Shown here piece after piece: positions 26,710 to 36,218 of a DNA stretch of 64,000 nt; position 1 is the first letter of the stretch; each line of letters begins with the position of its first letter. The stretch lies in contig CAIQIQ010000062.1 of NCBI GenBank assembly GCA_903871935.1, positions 1-64,000 of the forward strand, in the 5' to 3' direction. Made by a program: the position numbers and the translations under genes. The DNA is from an uncultured Phycisphaerales bacterium. Its GTDB lineage: Bacteria > Planctomycetota > Phycisphaerae > Tepidisphaerales > Tepidisphaeraceae. Below the pieces are notes generated by a model. It searched no databases. It was not told the DNA's origin and worked only from the letters and a program-made list of their open reading frames with translations.

Positions 26710-27930
26710 TTATGCCTCCTGAAGCTCCGGGACCGGCATCTTGCCACGCCGGCGAACGATCGTCCGGCCAAGCTTACTGACGGCCCTGCCACCTAGATCG
26801 GCCGCAACTCCGACCGCTGTCCGCCACGTCCATAGCACCCGCCGCACCTCGACCAGCGGCTGCGCCGAGGTGGCCAGACGCTGCTTATAGTTTGACGATC
26901 CGCGCAAAAAATCGAATAATTCCACGCCCTGACTACTAAGGTAGTCCATCAACAGCAAAAACGACACGATCCCCGGACTCTTGATTGGCGAGCCCTGTTC
27001 CAGGCGAATCCCGGACTGGTAAAAGTCGTATTTCGCGCCGACACGGAAGCCATACTTCACAGAGATCACCTCTGCCCCCAGGCGAAGGCGCGAAAGAATG
27101 ACCCGCCCCTGCGGGTGCCACAGGCGCACCAGGCTGGTGTGGAACTGGGTGAAACGCTCCGAGGCAAAACATCCCGGCTCGCCGGCCGACCGCCAGCGAT
27201 GCTGATGCAATGCGATCATCTCGCCGAGGAACATCATTGCCTCATCGGTGCTCTGCGCAATCTCGAATGCAACCCCAACCTTCGCCGCCCCCCGCATCAG
27301 CCGCCGCGCCTGCTGCCGCGTATTTGCTGAAAGCCGCATCAGGTAGGCATCGAGCCCGCCGCTCAGGTTGGCAATCGGACAGGCCCCGCATGGCACAACT
27401 TCCAGGTTATGTTGCCCGGCGTGCTTCCTCGCCCATGTCACAAGTGCCGATTCATCCGACATATTCGCCAGCGTCAGCCGGTCATAACTCTGGCCCAACG
27501 CACCACACAGGACCGACCATGCCAGCTCAGTGCACGACGCCGTCGCATCAGGCAGACTCAGCAGGTCGAGGTAGTCCGGGCACACCTCCTCATGCTCATG
27601 CTCGCCAGTACCAATGAAGCACAGGCGCTCGCCGCCATCGCCCATCCGTAGCGGCCGGCGCTGATACAGTGGCAGCACCCCCACCAACTGTCCACCACGC
27701 CGGAAACACAATAGCCGGAGCGGTTCGCAGCCCTGGCCATATACATGACCATACTGCTCCCACCAACTCGCTATCCAATCAGGATGTAGCGGCGCCGACG
27801 CATTGTGCGCATTGTCAAACAACCCCAGCCAATCAGTGCGAAGCTCGGCCAGAGCCGCAGTCTCGCGAAGTACCTCCATGCGAATCGGAAGGCGGTGGGT
27901 CGCATCAAGCTGTTGTGTCAGTTGTGCCAT
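26710..27930 (-). CDS. FemAB/CelD-like N-acyltransferase
   Basis: A 406-residue protein with the BioF2/CelD acetyltransferase-like fold. It starts ... WIASWWEQYG near residue 52, FRRGGQLVGVLPLYQRR near residue 76 and a second GNAT-like repeat with HQHRWRSAGEPG near residue 240, KYDFYQSG near residue 305, then SPGIVSFLLLMDYL. This type is common in exosortase-linked EPS clusters and is thought to add an acyl or aminoacyl group to the glycan. The ribosome site is weak. It lies two bases before the GTG of the deacetylase gene. Confidence 0.8.
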   Translation of the reverse strand: MAQLTQQLDATHRLPIRMEVLRETAALAELRTDWLGLFDNAHNASAPLHPDWIASWWEQYGHVYGQGCEPLRLLCFRRGGQLVGVLPLYQRRPLRMGDGGERLCFIGTGEHEHEEVCPDYLDLLSLPDATASCTELAWSVLCGALGQSYDRLTLANMSDESALVTWARKHAGQHNLEVVPCGACPIANLSGGLDAYLMRLSANTRQQARRLMRGAAKVGVAFEIAQSTDEAMMFLGEMIALHQHRWRSAGEPGCFASERFTQFHTSLVRLWHPQGRVILSRLRLGAEVISVKYGFRVGAKYDFYQSGIRLEQGSPIKSPGIVSFLLLMDYLSSQGVELFDFLRGSSNYKQRLATSAQPLVEVRRVLWTWRTAVGVAADLGGRAVSKLGRTIVRRRGKMPVPELQEA

Positions 27931-27936
27931 AGGAAT

Positions 27937-28866
27937 TCACATCGTTGCGCCTTCAACCCCGGCCATATCTGCACGCAGCCATGGTGCCACGGACAACGCC
28001 ATGGACTTGCCAAGCACCCACCAACCTTCCGGCGAGAGCGGCTGGACTCTGAGCCTCCGAAGCGCCGGGCCAATCGCCTTTCGCGATTGGCCAACGCCCA
28101 GATACTCGGCCGCCCAGCGGCGATGGACGTAGGCCTCCCACCGCCGCACGCCCGCCGTACCCAACATATGGTGATAACGACGGATCATCTGCAGCATGCT
28201 TCGGCAATCCAGATCCACATCCGACCGCGAGAGCGAACCCTTCATTTCCACTAGCGTGGCCGTGATTTCGGATTGCAGGTAGATCGGCGTCTCCGATACC
28301 AGCCGCACCCACATGTCTCGATCTTCGGCAATCCGCAGGTGCTCGTCGAATCGATGATGCCCCAGCACTTCCCTGCGGATGATCGTGGAACTGGTCCAGA
28401 TCAGCACCACGGTGTCGAAGATCGCCGGCCCGGCGGGACGCAACACCGTGTCCCAAGCGGCCTGCCGCAGCCCAGGATAGACCTCTTCGCTGCCATCCGG
28501 TGAGAGAATCAGATAGCGGCTCGCCACCAGGCCTACTTCTGGGTGTTTCTGGAACACCGCCAGTTGTGATGCGAGCTTGCCAGGGTGCCAAACGTCGTCT
28601 GAGTCCAGCAGTGCCACAAGATTCCCGCTGCAGGCATCGATGCCCATGTTGCGGGCACTGGATGCCCCCCCGTTGCTCTTGCGCAGAAGCCGCACGCGCC
28701 CTCCAAACGGCGCCAGCGCGGCTGCAATATCGTCCGGAGATCCATCATCGACGACAATGATCTCATCTGGAACCCGTGTCTGCGCGAGGATGCTGTTGAT
28801 CGCCGTGCCGATGATGGCAGCACAGCGATATGCCGGAATCACCACACTGACTCGGGGTTCAGACAT
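27937..28866 (-). CDS. Glycosyltransferase, family 2
   Basis: A 309-residue GT2 protein starting at the ATG at 28866 with CGGAGGACG before it. The domain motifs are VSVVIPAYRCAAIIGTA at the N-terminus, VDDGSPDD near residue 40 and LLDSDDVWHPGKLA near residue 90. No membrane helix is seen. It overlaps the flippase gene by 8 bases, so the two are coupled. It probably transfers a sugar to the lipid-linked repeat unit. Confidence 0.87.
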   Translation of the reverse strand: MSEPRVSVVIPAYRCAAIIGTAINSILAQTRVPDEIIVVDDGSPDDIAAALAPFGGRVRLLRKSNGGASSARNMGIDACSGNLVALLDSDDVWHPGKLASQLAVFQKHPEVGLVASRYLILSPDGSEEVYPGLRQAAWDTVLRPAGPAIFDTVVLIWTSSTIIRREVLGHHRFDEHLRIAEDRDMWVRLVSETPIYLQSEITATLVEMKGSLSRSDVDLDCRSMLQMIRRYHHMLGTAGVRRWEAYVHRRWAAEYLGVGQSRKAIGPALRRLRVQPLSPEGWWVLGKSMALSVAPWLRADMAGVEGATM

Positions 28867-30406
28867 GGGCGTCCTCCGCGGTCTGCGCCAAGGCAACCTG
28901 TTCCGACCTTCCATACAATGCCTCAAGCTTGGTCCTCAGATACTTCCCTGCTCCCAGGAACCACACTGCCGAGCCCGCATGGGCAACCCCAAACGCTGTC
29001 GCATAAACGGCCAATTGCACCCAGGTTGTGGGCGTGTGCCACATCATCGCCAGCACCAGCAAGCCAACCGGCAATACCGCCGCCTCGATTGCCGGCATCA
29101 CGGCGCCGGCCATGTACCGCATCAGCGGCACACTCAGCACGCGCGATCCATACATCAATAGAAACGCGCCTCGCAATGCAAAACTTGCCGCTGCAAAGAC
29201 AACGCACACCCCCATCGCTCCGAAGTGCCGCGCCGCCCAGACACCGCCAAGCGCTGCGATCAATCCCTCGGCCAGGCTTGCCATTGCCACTGCCCTGTGA
29301 CGAGCCTTCCCCAAGAGGATGCTGTAGGTCAGCCATTGCGACATGGGCAGAACTTCTCCGACCGTCAACACCAACAGCATCGGATATGCCGCCGGGACAA
29401 AGCGAGGGCCCATCCACAGTTTCAGCAGAGCCCCACCCAGTAACGCAATCGCCGCTCCGGCCAGCAGCGCCAGCGATATGCACCACTTGCCCCCCTGCAC
29501 GTAGAGCTGCTGTTCACGCTCGACATCGCTGCGCGCATGCAGCGTCGTTGCCAGCGGTGTCAGCACGCCCGTGGCGGCAACAATGAACTGGCTCAAATAC
29601 GTGATCAGACGCGAGGCGATAGAGTACGGCGTCACGGCAGACACCGACACGATTCCGCCAATAAGCAGCGGGCCAAGCTGTCCACCGATCTGGCGGGCGA
29701 TCTGCAGCACAAACTGCCACAGCCCGTAGCCGTAGAGCTGAACCGCCGATGCGCGCTCGAAAAGGCGGAAACTCAGCCGCAAACCCGGGTTGATCCGGAA
29801 ACTCATCACGACCTTTGCCAGTTCGTTGCCCGCAGTGGTCAGCAGGGTGATCCAGGCGAGTGTGACAATGTCATTGGGGCCTTGCACCAGCCAGACCGTC
29901 AGGACCAACCGGAGCAGCGACACTGGGATGTCGGCGGCATTCAGCAGGTCGAAGCGTTCATGTCCCCAGAGCACTCCGTCAAACACCGACACGGGAAACG
30001 TGATCGCCAGGTTGATCCCAATGATGATGATCGCCAGTCTTGCGGCTCCGACATAGACTTCGGGTACGTCAAAGAGATGGAAGAACACCAGCAGCACCAG
30101 CAGTGTGGCCAGCAGCGTCAGGACCGCGACCCCGGTAAGGATGGTAACCGCCGTGCTCAGCGTGACATTCATCTGCCGCTGTTCACCACGCGCACGGTAG
30201 AACGCGATGTACCGGCCGACCGACCCGCGAACTCCCAGATCCAGCAACCCGAAATACCCGGACATCGATGCGATGAGAATCCACAACCCATAGACGCTGT
30301 CGGTGAGGCGGTGCACCAGCACAGGCGCGACGATAAAGCCGGTGACCATCGTCACGGCCATGCCGCTCCAGTTCCAGATCACATTACCTGCCAGCCGTCG
30401 ACTCAT
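28859..30406 (-). CDS. Wzx-type flippase, polysaccharide biosynthesis protein
   Basis: A 515-residue membrane protein with about 12-14 predicted helices. The ATG at 30406 has AGAAGGGACG upstream. The longer frame to 30667 overlaps the neighbouring gene and is not used. It has the MATE/MVF layout typical of O-unit flippases, with an N-terminal hydrophobic segment after MSRRLAGNVIWNWSG. It moves undecaprenyl-linked oligosaccharide across the inner membrane. The polymerase-like protein at 30424 lies next to it. Confidence 0.85.
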   Translation of the reverse strand: MSRRLAGNVIWNWSGMAVTMVTGFIVAPVLVHRLTDSVYGLWILIASMSGYFGLLDLGVRGSVGRYIAFYRARGEQRQMNVTLSTAVTILTGVAVLTLLATLLVLLVFFHLFDVPEVYVGAARLAIIIIGINLAITFPVSVFDGVLWGHERFDLLNAADIPVSLLRLVLTVWLVQGPNDIVTLAWITLLTTAGNELAKVVMSFRINPGLRLSFRLFERASAVQLYGYGLWQFVLQIARQIGGQLGPLLIGGIVSVSAVTPYSIASRLITYLSQFIVAATGVLTPLATTLHARSDVEREQQLYVQGGKWCISLALLAGAAIALLGGALLKLWMGPRFVPAAYPMLLVLTVGEVLPMSQWLTYSILLGKARHRAVAMASLAEGLIAALGGVWAARHFGAMGVCVVFAAASFALRGAFLLMYGSRVLSVPLMRYMAGAVMPAIEAAVLPVGLLVLAMMWHTPTTWVQLAVYATAFGVAHAGSAVWFLGAGKYLRTKLEALYGRSEQVALAQTAEDAHV

Positions 30407-30423
30407 CGGCAAACGTCCCTTCT

Positions 30424-31806
30424 CTATCCACCCCACCGGACGGCAACCTTCACAAAAAGCTGCATCGTCAAGAGGAACACCATGGACCAAGCAAATGTCC
30501 TGCCGAGCAGGCTCATCCCAAAACGGATTTGTGGCTTTTGTGGATTTGTCCGCACCAAAGCCAGATATGAGCTTGCCAATCCGAGCATCAGGTACGTCGG
30601 AATTACATAGTTCCGCGTCAACGAGAGCATGCCGACGCAATAGGCCACCAGCACTGCCCCCAGACAAGGCGTCAGGTGTGCAAGCTCCTCATCCAGCACC
30701 TGGATCGTCCGCCTTCCCAAACGCAGTACGCCCCAAATCGCTGCCCAGTATGCGGCGAAGAAGAGCCAACCACCCGGCATTCCCCACTCCGCATAGGCAT
30801 GCAGGAAGCTGTTATGTGCGACCTGCCCCGACTGCTCCTCCATGCCACCAGGGCCTATCCCTAGCAGCGGGCTGCCTCGGAAGGCTTCAAGGGCATCGCT
30901 CCAAAGTTGTACTCGTGAAATCGCACTGCCGTCCGATGTGGTCAGTTCAGTCTGCCGGCCAGAGAACCCCAAAAACAGCACCGGCAATGCCACTGCACCA
31001 GCGATCATCGCCCGTCGCAGGCCGAGTCGCCCGATGGCCAGAACCACAACGCCTCCAAGCAGCGCCAGTAATCCGCCTCGAGATTGCGTTCTGTAGATCC
31101 CGTAGAGCATTAACAGCATGAAAGCCGGCCAGAGCAGTCGCATCACTACCCGCCGGCTGCGCTCCCAACCGTAGACACACAGAACCACTCCTACGGCCAG
31201 GATCTGTGCCAGATCATTAGGATCCTTAAATATCCCAACCGTCTGCAGCCGTTCAAAACGCACCAGGCCGCCCGTTTCATCAGAGCGCACGTCCACCAGC
31301 TTCTGGAGGGATTCAATCTGGATGAGCTGGTGATAGCTAAGCACCGCCACCGCCGCGATCACGGCGATGATTAGCCCAAGGGCCTGACACAGCAGCTTCA
31401 ACCTTTGCGGTGAGTCCACCACCGCCACCAGCACCAGGTAATAGAGCACTATTTTGATGTATTCCAGCGCGTACTCTTCAATCATGCCCGACCGGCTCTG
31501 CCACAACGCCGCCATCGTGATCACCGGTGCCAACACCAGCACACACACGGTAATCGGGGCGCGCATCAGCTCCCCCCAGCGCAGCCTCCGCAGAATCCTC
31601 GGCCAACACAACCCCAGACAGGCCAGCATCGTCAGCTCATACAGGTGCAGCACCTCCAGTCTGGGATAGAGCTCCTGCGGGCGCACTAGCAGCACGACAT
31701 TCAGCACAACAAACAGGCCAAAACTGAGCCTGCCGCCCTGCCGCCGGCGCGTGCTGCCAGCGGCCGGGGTTGACATTCCTTTACATGCCAATGCAGGCGT
31801 GCTCAC
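30424..31806 (-). CDS. Wzy/O-antigen-ligase-like polymerase
   Basis: A 460-residue multi-pass membrane protein. The central helices and the periplasmic Wzy_C-like segment QLWSDALEAFRGSPLLGIGP followed by VAHNSFLHAYAEWG match the O-antigen ligase/polymerase family. The start could be the GTG at 31806 or the ATG at 31776. The two open with the same tripeptide MSTP. It probably polymerises the repeat unit or ligates the polymer. Confidence 0.83.
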   Translation of the reverse strand: MSTPALACKGMSTPAAGSTRRRQGGRLSFGLFVVLNVVLLVRPQELYPRLEVLHLYELTMLACLGLCWPRILRRLRWGELMRAPITVCVLVLAPVITMAALWQSRSGMIEEYALEYIKIVLYYLVLVAVVDSPQRLKLLCQALGLIIAVIAAVAVLSYHQLIQIESLQKLVDVRSDETGGLVRFERLQTVGIFKDPNDLAQILAVGVVLCVYGWERSRRVVMRLLWPAFMLLMLYGIYRTQSRGGLLALLGGVVVLAIGRLGLRRAMIAGAVALPVLFLGFSGRQTELTTSDGSAISRVQLWSDALEAFRGSPLLGIGPGGMEEQSGQVAHNSFLHAYAEWGMPGGWLFFAAYWAAIWGVLRLGRRTIQVLDEELAHLTPCLGAVLVAYCVGMLSLTRNYVIPTYLMLGLASSYLALVRTNPQKPQIRFGMSLLGRTFAWSMVFLLTMQLFVKVAVRWGG

Positions 31807-31824
31807 CTGTTTGCCACCCCATTG

Positions 31825-32604
31825 TTATGCCGCGCCGACATGCCATTTGTCGGCCGCGGCGATCCTTGTCTGGGCATACAACTGGGTCTCCACAACGGCT
31901 CGCTCCGACCGCACCAGGAATTCACCGATGGCCTTGATAGCCACCGCCGTGAAGTACAGCGCGGTGGCAAAAACGATTCGCACATCAAGCACCAGGCTCA
32001 CCTCGCGCACATAGTGAAGGTCATAAGCAAGTTTGCGGCGTACACTTTCCAGATCGACATCGGGCGGTAGCTCTACCTGTGCCAGCCCCGTGACACCGGG
32101 CCGAACCAGCAAGCGGCCAGGATATCTCGGCATAGCTCGCTGCAGATTCACGGCGATCTCGGGCCTTTCCGGCCGCGGACCCACCAGGCTCATCTCGCCG
32201 CGCAGCACGTTCCAGAGCTGGGGCAACTCATCCAGGTGCGTGTCACGCAGAAGCCGTCCGAACCTTGTCACACGCGGATCGCCTGCGCCGCTCGACCAGA
32301 CAGGTCCGGTCACGGCTTCGCAGTTGTGCGTCATTGTGCGCAGCTTAAAGATCCGGTATGGCCTGCCGCGATACCCCAGACGAACCTGGCTGTAGAATGC
32401 AGGCCCGGGCGAGGTCCATTTCACGATGAGCGCAAGCACTCCGACCATCGGCGCCAGCAACACAAGCAGCAGCAGCGCCATGCACCATTCCGCTGCCACC
32501 TTCACGGCGACATAGGACCGGTACTTAGGTCCACCCTCAACCTCGGCTGACGCCACTTGGGCGTAGCTGGTATCCCGATAATATGCGTTCCCTGCACTTG
32601 ACAT
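31825..32604 (-). CDS. Polyprenyl-phosphate sugar-1-phosphate transferase, initiating enzyme
   Basis: A 259-residue bacterial sugar transferase. An N-terminal membrane helix (MALLLLVLLAPMVGVLALIVKW) is followed by TSPGPAFYSQVRLGYRGRP, FKLRTM and DELPQLWNVLRGEMSLVGPR, all hallmark motifs. It lacks the large N-terminal domain of WbaP. It probably starts the repeat unit by loading a sugar phosphate onto undecaprenyl phosphate. It lies upstream of the flippase and polymerase genes and downstream of the chain-length/BY-kinase gene. Confidence 0.9.
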   Translation of the reverse strand: MSSAGNAYYRDTSYAQVASAEVEGGPKYRSYVAVKVAAEWCMALLLLVLLAPMVGVLALIVKWTSPGPAFYSQVRLGYRGRPYRIFKLRTMTHNCEAVTGPVWSSGAGDPRVTRFGRLLRDTHLDELPQLWNVLRGEMSLVGPRPERPEIAVNLQRAMPRYPGRLLVRPGVTGLAQVELPPDVDLESVRRKLAYDLHYVREVSLVLDVRIVFATALYFTAVAIKAIGEFLVRSERAVVETQLYAQTRIAAADKWHVGAA

Positions 32605-32816
32605 CTCCTACCCCCAGACTCTTTCCGCGAGTTCCCACTTCTTCCGATCACCTTGCCAACTCGACCATGCGGGCGATCGACCAAACGCGTCCTTCCCTCT
32701 TACACTCTGCGCCACCCACGCTCGTGACACAGGATCCGGCACGGTGGCTGCTTCTAAGTCCCACCCGCATCGATAAATCATTCTAAAGCTTCTTCCTTCA
32801 AAGACCTGTTTGCGCC

Positions 32817-35069
32817 TCAGCCGGCCGAGGGCAAGTATGTCCGCACCGAGTCAACCAGAGATCCGAAACCTGATGTGCTCGTCACGCCGACTTTCACCAG
32901 CATGCCTGTCGCGGCATTTGCTGGAATCGAACGGAGCGACGTCGCCCCGACCGAGCGCTGGAAATCCCGCCGTTCCGCCTTGTTGAACACCAGGCCCACG
33001 ATATGGGCTTTGGCGGCCAGTAACTGCCGGATCGCACGATCGACCAGCGGTTTCTGCTGCTGCCGCGAAATCGTCAAAACAACGCCATCGGCAACTCCCG
33101 CAACTACCATCGCCTCCAGGCTCCCCAGAATCGGCCCGGAGTCGATCAAGACAACGTCATATTGGTCCCGTGCACGTGCCAGCATTCGTCGCATGGATTT
33201 GTGCGACACAGCGCACGCATCGCGCCCATCGGACACGCCCACGGGCAAGACCGACAAACCAGGCACACCACTGTCGCAGATCATTCCATCTTTCACACCC
33301 AACTGCATCGCTTCGCGCACCCCTGGCCGGTCTTCAAGGTGATAGCCGCGCGTCAACCGCTGCCCGATCAGGTCCGCGTCAATCACCAGAGTTCGCGATC
33401 CAGCCGTCGCAAACGACAACGCCAACGCCGCTGTCAGGCTGGTTTTGCCCTCGCCGGGACACGCGCTGGTTATCAGATAGCACACCGATCCCGTCGCCTG
33501 CGCCTGCAGCTGCAGCATTAGCCGTATCTGGTGCAGGCACTGAGCGGCATCCGCCGCCATCTCAACGTCCGTCATCCTATCGGGCAACTGCGGTAGGATG
33601 CCCATCAGGGGGATGTCGCCGACGCCATTATCCGTGGCTTCGTCCGAGTATCGGTAGCGCCGCCGCAGAGCTCCGACCATCACCAGCGATGCCGCAGGCA
33701 GGAGCAGTCCGGCCATCGCGCCGGCTGCCGCAATTTGCAGTCGCCGATCGCGAATCGGAATCAGCGGAACTTCGCCGTCGCTCAACACGCTGAGCTGGCC
33801 ACTCAGGCCCGCTTCCATTCCCATTGCGCGGAGGCGTTGGTCAAGATCATTCACTTCCGTACGCGCCTTGTCCAAGTCGCCGCGAACCGCCTCCATCTTC
33901 ATCTTCTTTGCGCCCAGAGCCACCATCTGGTCCTTCTCACTTGCGCACAGTTTCACCAGGTTTGTCTCGTCAATCTTCAGTTCTTCCAGGCTCTTGCCGC
34001 TCAGTCCTGGTGTCTGACCTGGCGCTGCCGGAGGCGCCGGCGCAACGTCCGCACCAGTCCGCTGCAGTTCCAGGGCATAATCCTGTATCCGCGTCGCCAC
34101 CAATTCCAAGGCTTTCTTCACCCGCACCACCTCGCTGTGTTCTTCGCCCAAGCCGCGCAAGCGCAGATCCTGCAATTTCGTCTCCAGATCCTCGCGGTCG
34201 GCGGTGTATTTTGCCATTCGCGGATCGAATCGCGCCATCTGCTGCGGCGATATCCGCGGCGCGGCGGCTGGAGCTCCCGGCTGTGGACTGCGAGCCATGG
34301 CGATGGCAATCCGCACATCGATGAGCGCTGACTCAACCCGAGTCAACCGTTGTACGGCCGCATCATAGAACCGATCAAGGTTGGTTGCGCCGAATTCGGA
34401 CGATTGTGGCTGCAGCGCTGCATCCAACTGCTCGACACGGGATGCCAGTTCTTTCTTCCGCTTTTCCAGAACTGCCGTTTTCTCCTGCTCAACGCCGGCA
34501 TCAAGCGAGCGAGACAGGTTGGCATAGGCATGGACGACGCTCTGAACCGCCAGTGCCGCCCTCTGCGGTTCATCGCTGAGATACGATATTTTGATCGTCT
34601 CAGTACCCGCACGGTGCTCGATCTTCAGGTCCCCCGCCAAATCCTCAGTTGTCATGCTGTTTGCGCGATACCCCTTCTCGCGCCACGCAGGGTCTTGAAG
34701 AGCCAGCTCCAGCAACCGACTGCTTGCCAGCAGGGCCACTTGTGACTGCATGACCGCCTCGAACGTCTCCATCGACCTGCCATCCACCGCTGTCTGATTC
34801 AGCCGCGGGGCATCATAGGCAATCCGAATCAGCGCATCGCTCCGATACAGCGGCTTCGTCGCGCGCCATCCGACCACACCAAGCACTGCCGCCAGCACCA
34901 GCCCCAGCCCGGCTGCCAGCAGATATTGCCCGCGAAGCAACCGATGGATCATCCCGTACGGAAGAGCGGCCTCTTCGGCCGCGAGTTCAGGAGTCCTCAC
35001 GGACACCTGTACCGACGTTGCCGGCGGCTGATCTGGCGGAACTATCTCTGGAAAGCCCTGATTGATCAT
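32817..35069 (-). CDS. Wzz-type chain-length determinant fused to BY-kinase-like ATPase
   Basis: A 750-residue protein. The Wzz-like N-terminus has a helix near residue 52-70, then a large coiled periplasmic part (residues 100-430) and a second helix near residue 450. The C-terminal cytoplasmic ATPase has Walker A SACPGEGKTSL near residue 540, Walker A' VIDADL, and Walker B DVVLIDSGP. The tail ends LVDSVRTYLPSAG with only one tyrosine, so the Tyr-cluster of classic BY-kinases is missing. It is the first gene of the EPS block, with a strong AAGGAG ribosome site. It likely controls polymer length and export. Confidence 0.87.
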   Translation of the reverse strand: MINQGFPEIVPPDQPPATSVQVSVRTPELAAEEAALPYGMIHRLLRGQYLLAAGLGLVLAAVLGVVGWRATKPLYRSDALIRIAYDAPRLNQTAVDGRSMETFEAVMQSQVALLASSRLLELALQDPAWREKGYRANSMTTEDLAGDLKIEHRAGTETIKISYLSDEPQRAALAVQSVVHAYANLSRSLDAGVEQEKTAVLEKRKKELASRVEQLDAALQPQSSEFGATNLDRFYDAAVQRLTRVESALIDVRIAIAMARSPQPGAPAAAPRISPQQMARFDPRMAKYTADREDLETKLQDLRLRGLGEEHSEVVRVKKALELVATRIQDYALELQRTGADVAPAPPAAPGQTPGLSGKSLEELKIDETNLVKLCASEKDQMVALGAKKMKMEAVRGDLDKARTEVNDLDQRLRAMGMEAGLSGQLSVLSDGEVPLIPIRDRRLQIAAAGAMAGLLLPAASLVMVGALRRRYRYSDEATDNGVGDIPLMGILPQLPDRMTDVEMAADAAQCLHQIRLMLQLQAQATGSVCYLITSACPGEGKTSLTAALALSFATAGSRTLVIDADLIGQRLTRGYHLEDRPGVREAMQLGVKDGMICDSGVPGLSVLPVGVSDGRDACAVSHKSMRRMLARARDQYDVVLIDSGPILGSLEAMVVAGVADGVVLTISRQQQKPLVDRAIRQLLAAKAHIVGLVFNKAERRDFQRSVGATSLRSIPANAATGMLVKVGVTSTSGFGSLVDSVRTYLPSAG

Positions 35070-35112
35070 CCAAACTCCTTACCTCGGCTGCTGCAACAAA
35101 TGTGACGGGAAG

Positions 35113-35130
35113 ACACAGTACAAACTGTGT
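35113..35130. promoter_or_regulatory. Operator-like inverted repeat upstream of the EPS block
   Basis: A perfect 7-bp inverted repeat ACACAGT-ACAA-ACTGTGT is 44-61 bases upstream of the ATG of the first EPS gene, a position suited to a repressor or activator. The binding protein is unknown. Confidence 0.4.
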
Positions 35131-35314
35131 GCCTGTGTCTGCCCCACCGCAAGACTACCTAACTTCCCAGCATGCCCAGTGCTCTATCTGCGTGAAAATC
35201 GCATGAGGCAGGTACAATTTGGCTCTACTCATTGCCAACTTGTCCGGTACGACAGAGCAACCGCGACCGCTGTCTCACGATGGGTTAATGAGATAACCGC
35301 GCTCGATTGCATCT

Positions 35315-35336
35315 GCTCAGGGCCCAAAGCCTGAGC
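35315..35336. terminator. Hairpin downstream of phoU
   Basis: A 7-bp stem GCTCAGG / CCTGAGC with an 8-base loop, 125 bases beyond the phoU stop on the minus strand. It has no T-run, so it may be a weak or factor-dependent terminator separating the phosphate and EPS operons. Confidence 0.35.
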
Positions 35337-35460
35337 GTGCTCCAACCGCGTCTGAGCCGTCGCCGTGTTCGCCGCTGTGGTTGGTTGCGCTGCGGATATA
35401 CTGGGCGCAATTACACCGATATGGGGATGTGAGCTGACGCGACACCCGTGAATGCGGCGA

Positions 35461-36150
35461 CTAAGTCGTCTCCGCCGGAATCATGTCCTGCTCCCTCGGA
35501 TGCCGCACATCGCGCCCCTGGATCATGTAGATCACATCCTGGGCGATGTTTGTCGCATGGTCGGCAATCCGCTCCAGGTGCCTGGCGACAAGAATCAGCG
35601 CCAATGCCCGCTCGATGGCCGACGGATCCGCGATCATATATGTCAGCAGTTCGCGGACGACCTGGTCCTTCAGCGCATCGACCTCGTCGTCCCGCATGAT
35701 CACCGCCTGGGCATGCACCGGATCCCGTGCCACAAACGCATCCAGGCTCTCGCGCACCATGCGCCGGGCCACTTCCGCCATCCGCGGAATGTCAACCAGC
35801 GGTTTCAGCGGGGGCACATGTAAAAGCACCTGAACGTTCTGGGTAATGTTGATGGCCAGGTCGCCAATGCGCTCCAGGTCGCTGTTGATCCGCGTCGCCG
35901 CCAGCAGAAACCGCAGATCGCCCGCCACCGGCTGCTGCGTCGCCAGCAACGTCATCACCGCCTCATCCACCTCAATCTGCAGACGATTCAGATCGTGCTC
36001 CTGCTGCGGAACTCTCTCGGCCAGTCTGGCGTCATTCATCACCAGTTCCCCGACCGCGCCGTCGATCATCCCCTCGGCCAATGCCGCCATGTGCATCAGC
36101 TTCTTCTTCAGATCGTCGAGGCCCTTGTCGAATGGTCGATGATGTTCCAT
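35461..36150 (-). CDS. phoU: PhoU, phosphate signalling protein
   Basis: A 229-residue PhoU. Two PhoU repeats are seen: a first DLKKKLMHMAALAEGMIDGAV near residue 9, a second with RMVRESLDAFVARDP near residue 125. The E-D...D metal-binding segments include DLERIGDLAINI near residue 91 and ERIADHATNIAQDVIYM near residue 195. It is the last gene of the pst operon, the classical place, and links phosphate uptake to PhoR/PhoB-type signalling. Confidence 0.93.
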   Translation of the reverse strand: MEHHRPFDKGLDDLKKKLMHMAALAEGMIDGAVGELVMNDARLAERVPQQEHDLNRLQIEVDEAVMTLLATQQPVAGDLRFLLAATRINSDLERIGDLAINITQNVQVLLHVPPLKPLVDIPRMAEVARRMVRESLDAFVARDPVHAQAVIMRDDEVDALKDQVVRELLTYMIADPSAIERALALILVARHLERIADHATNIAQDVIYMIQGRDVRHPREQDMIPAETT

Positions 36151-36218
36151 AGCATTCTCTCACTTCTTCCCGCATCCATGTTCCGAACCCGCGGCCTGCG
36201 GCTCTATTTTACCACAAT

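Larger units (their letters stand above)
35070..35460. other. 391-bp intergenic region between the EPS and phosphate operons
   Basis: No gene is supported here. The region carries the inverted repeat at 35113-35130 and the hairpin at 35315-35336. It must contain the promoter of the minus-strand EPS block, but no clear -35/-10 pair or -24/-12 sigma-54 element was seen. Confidence 0.5.
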
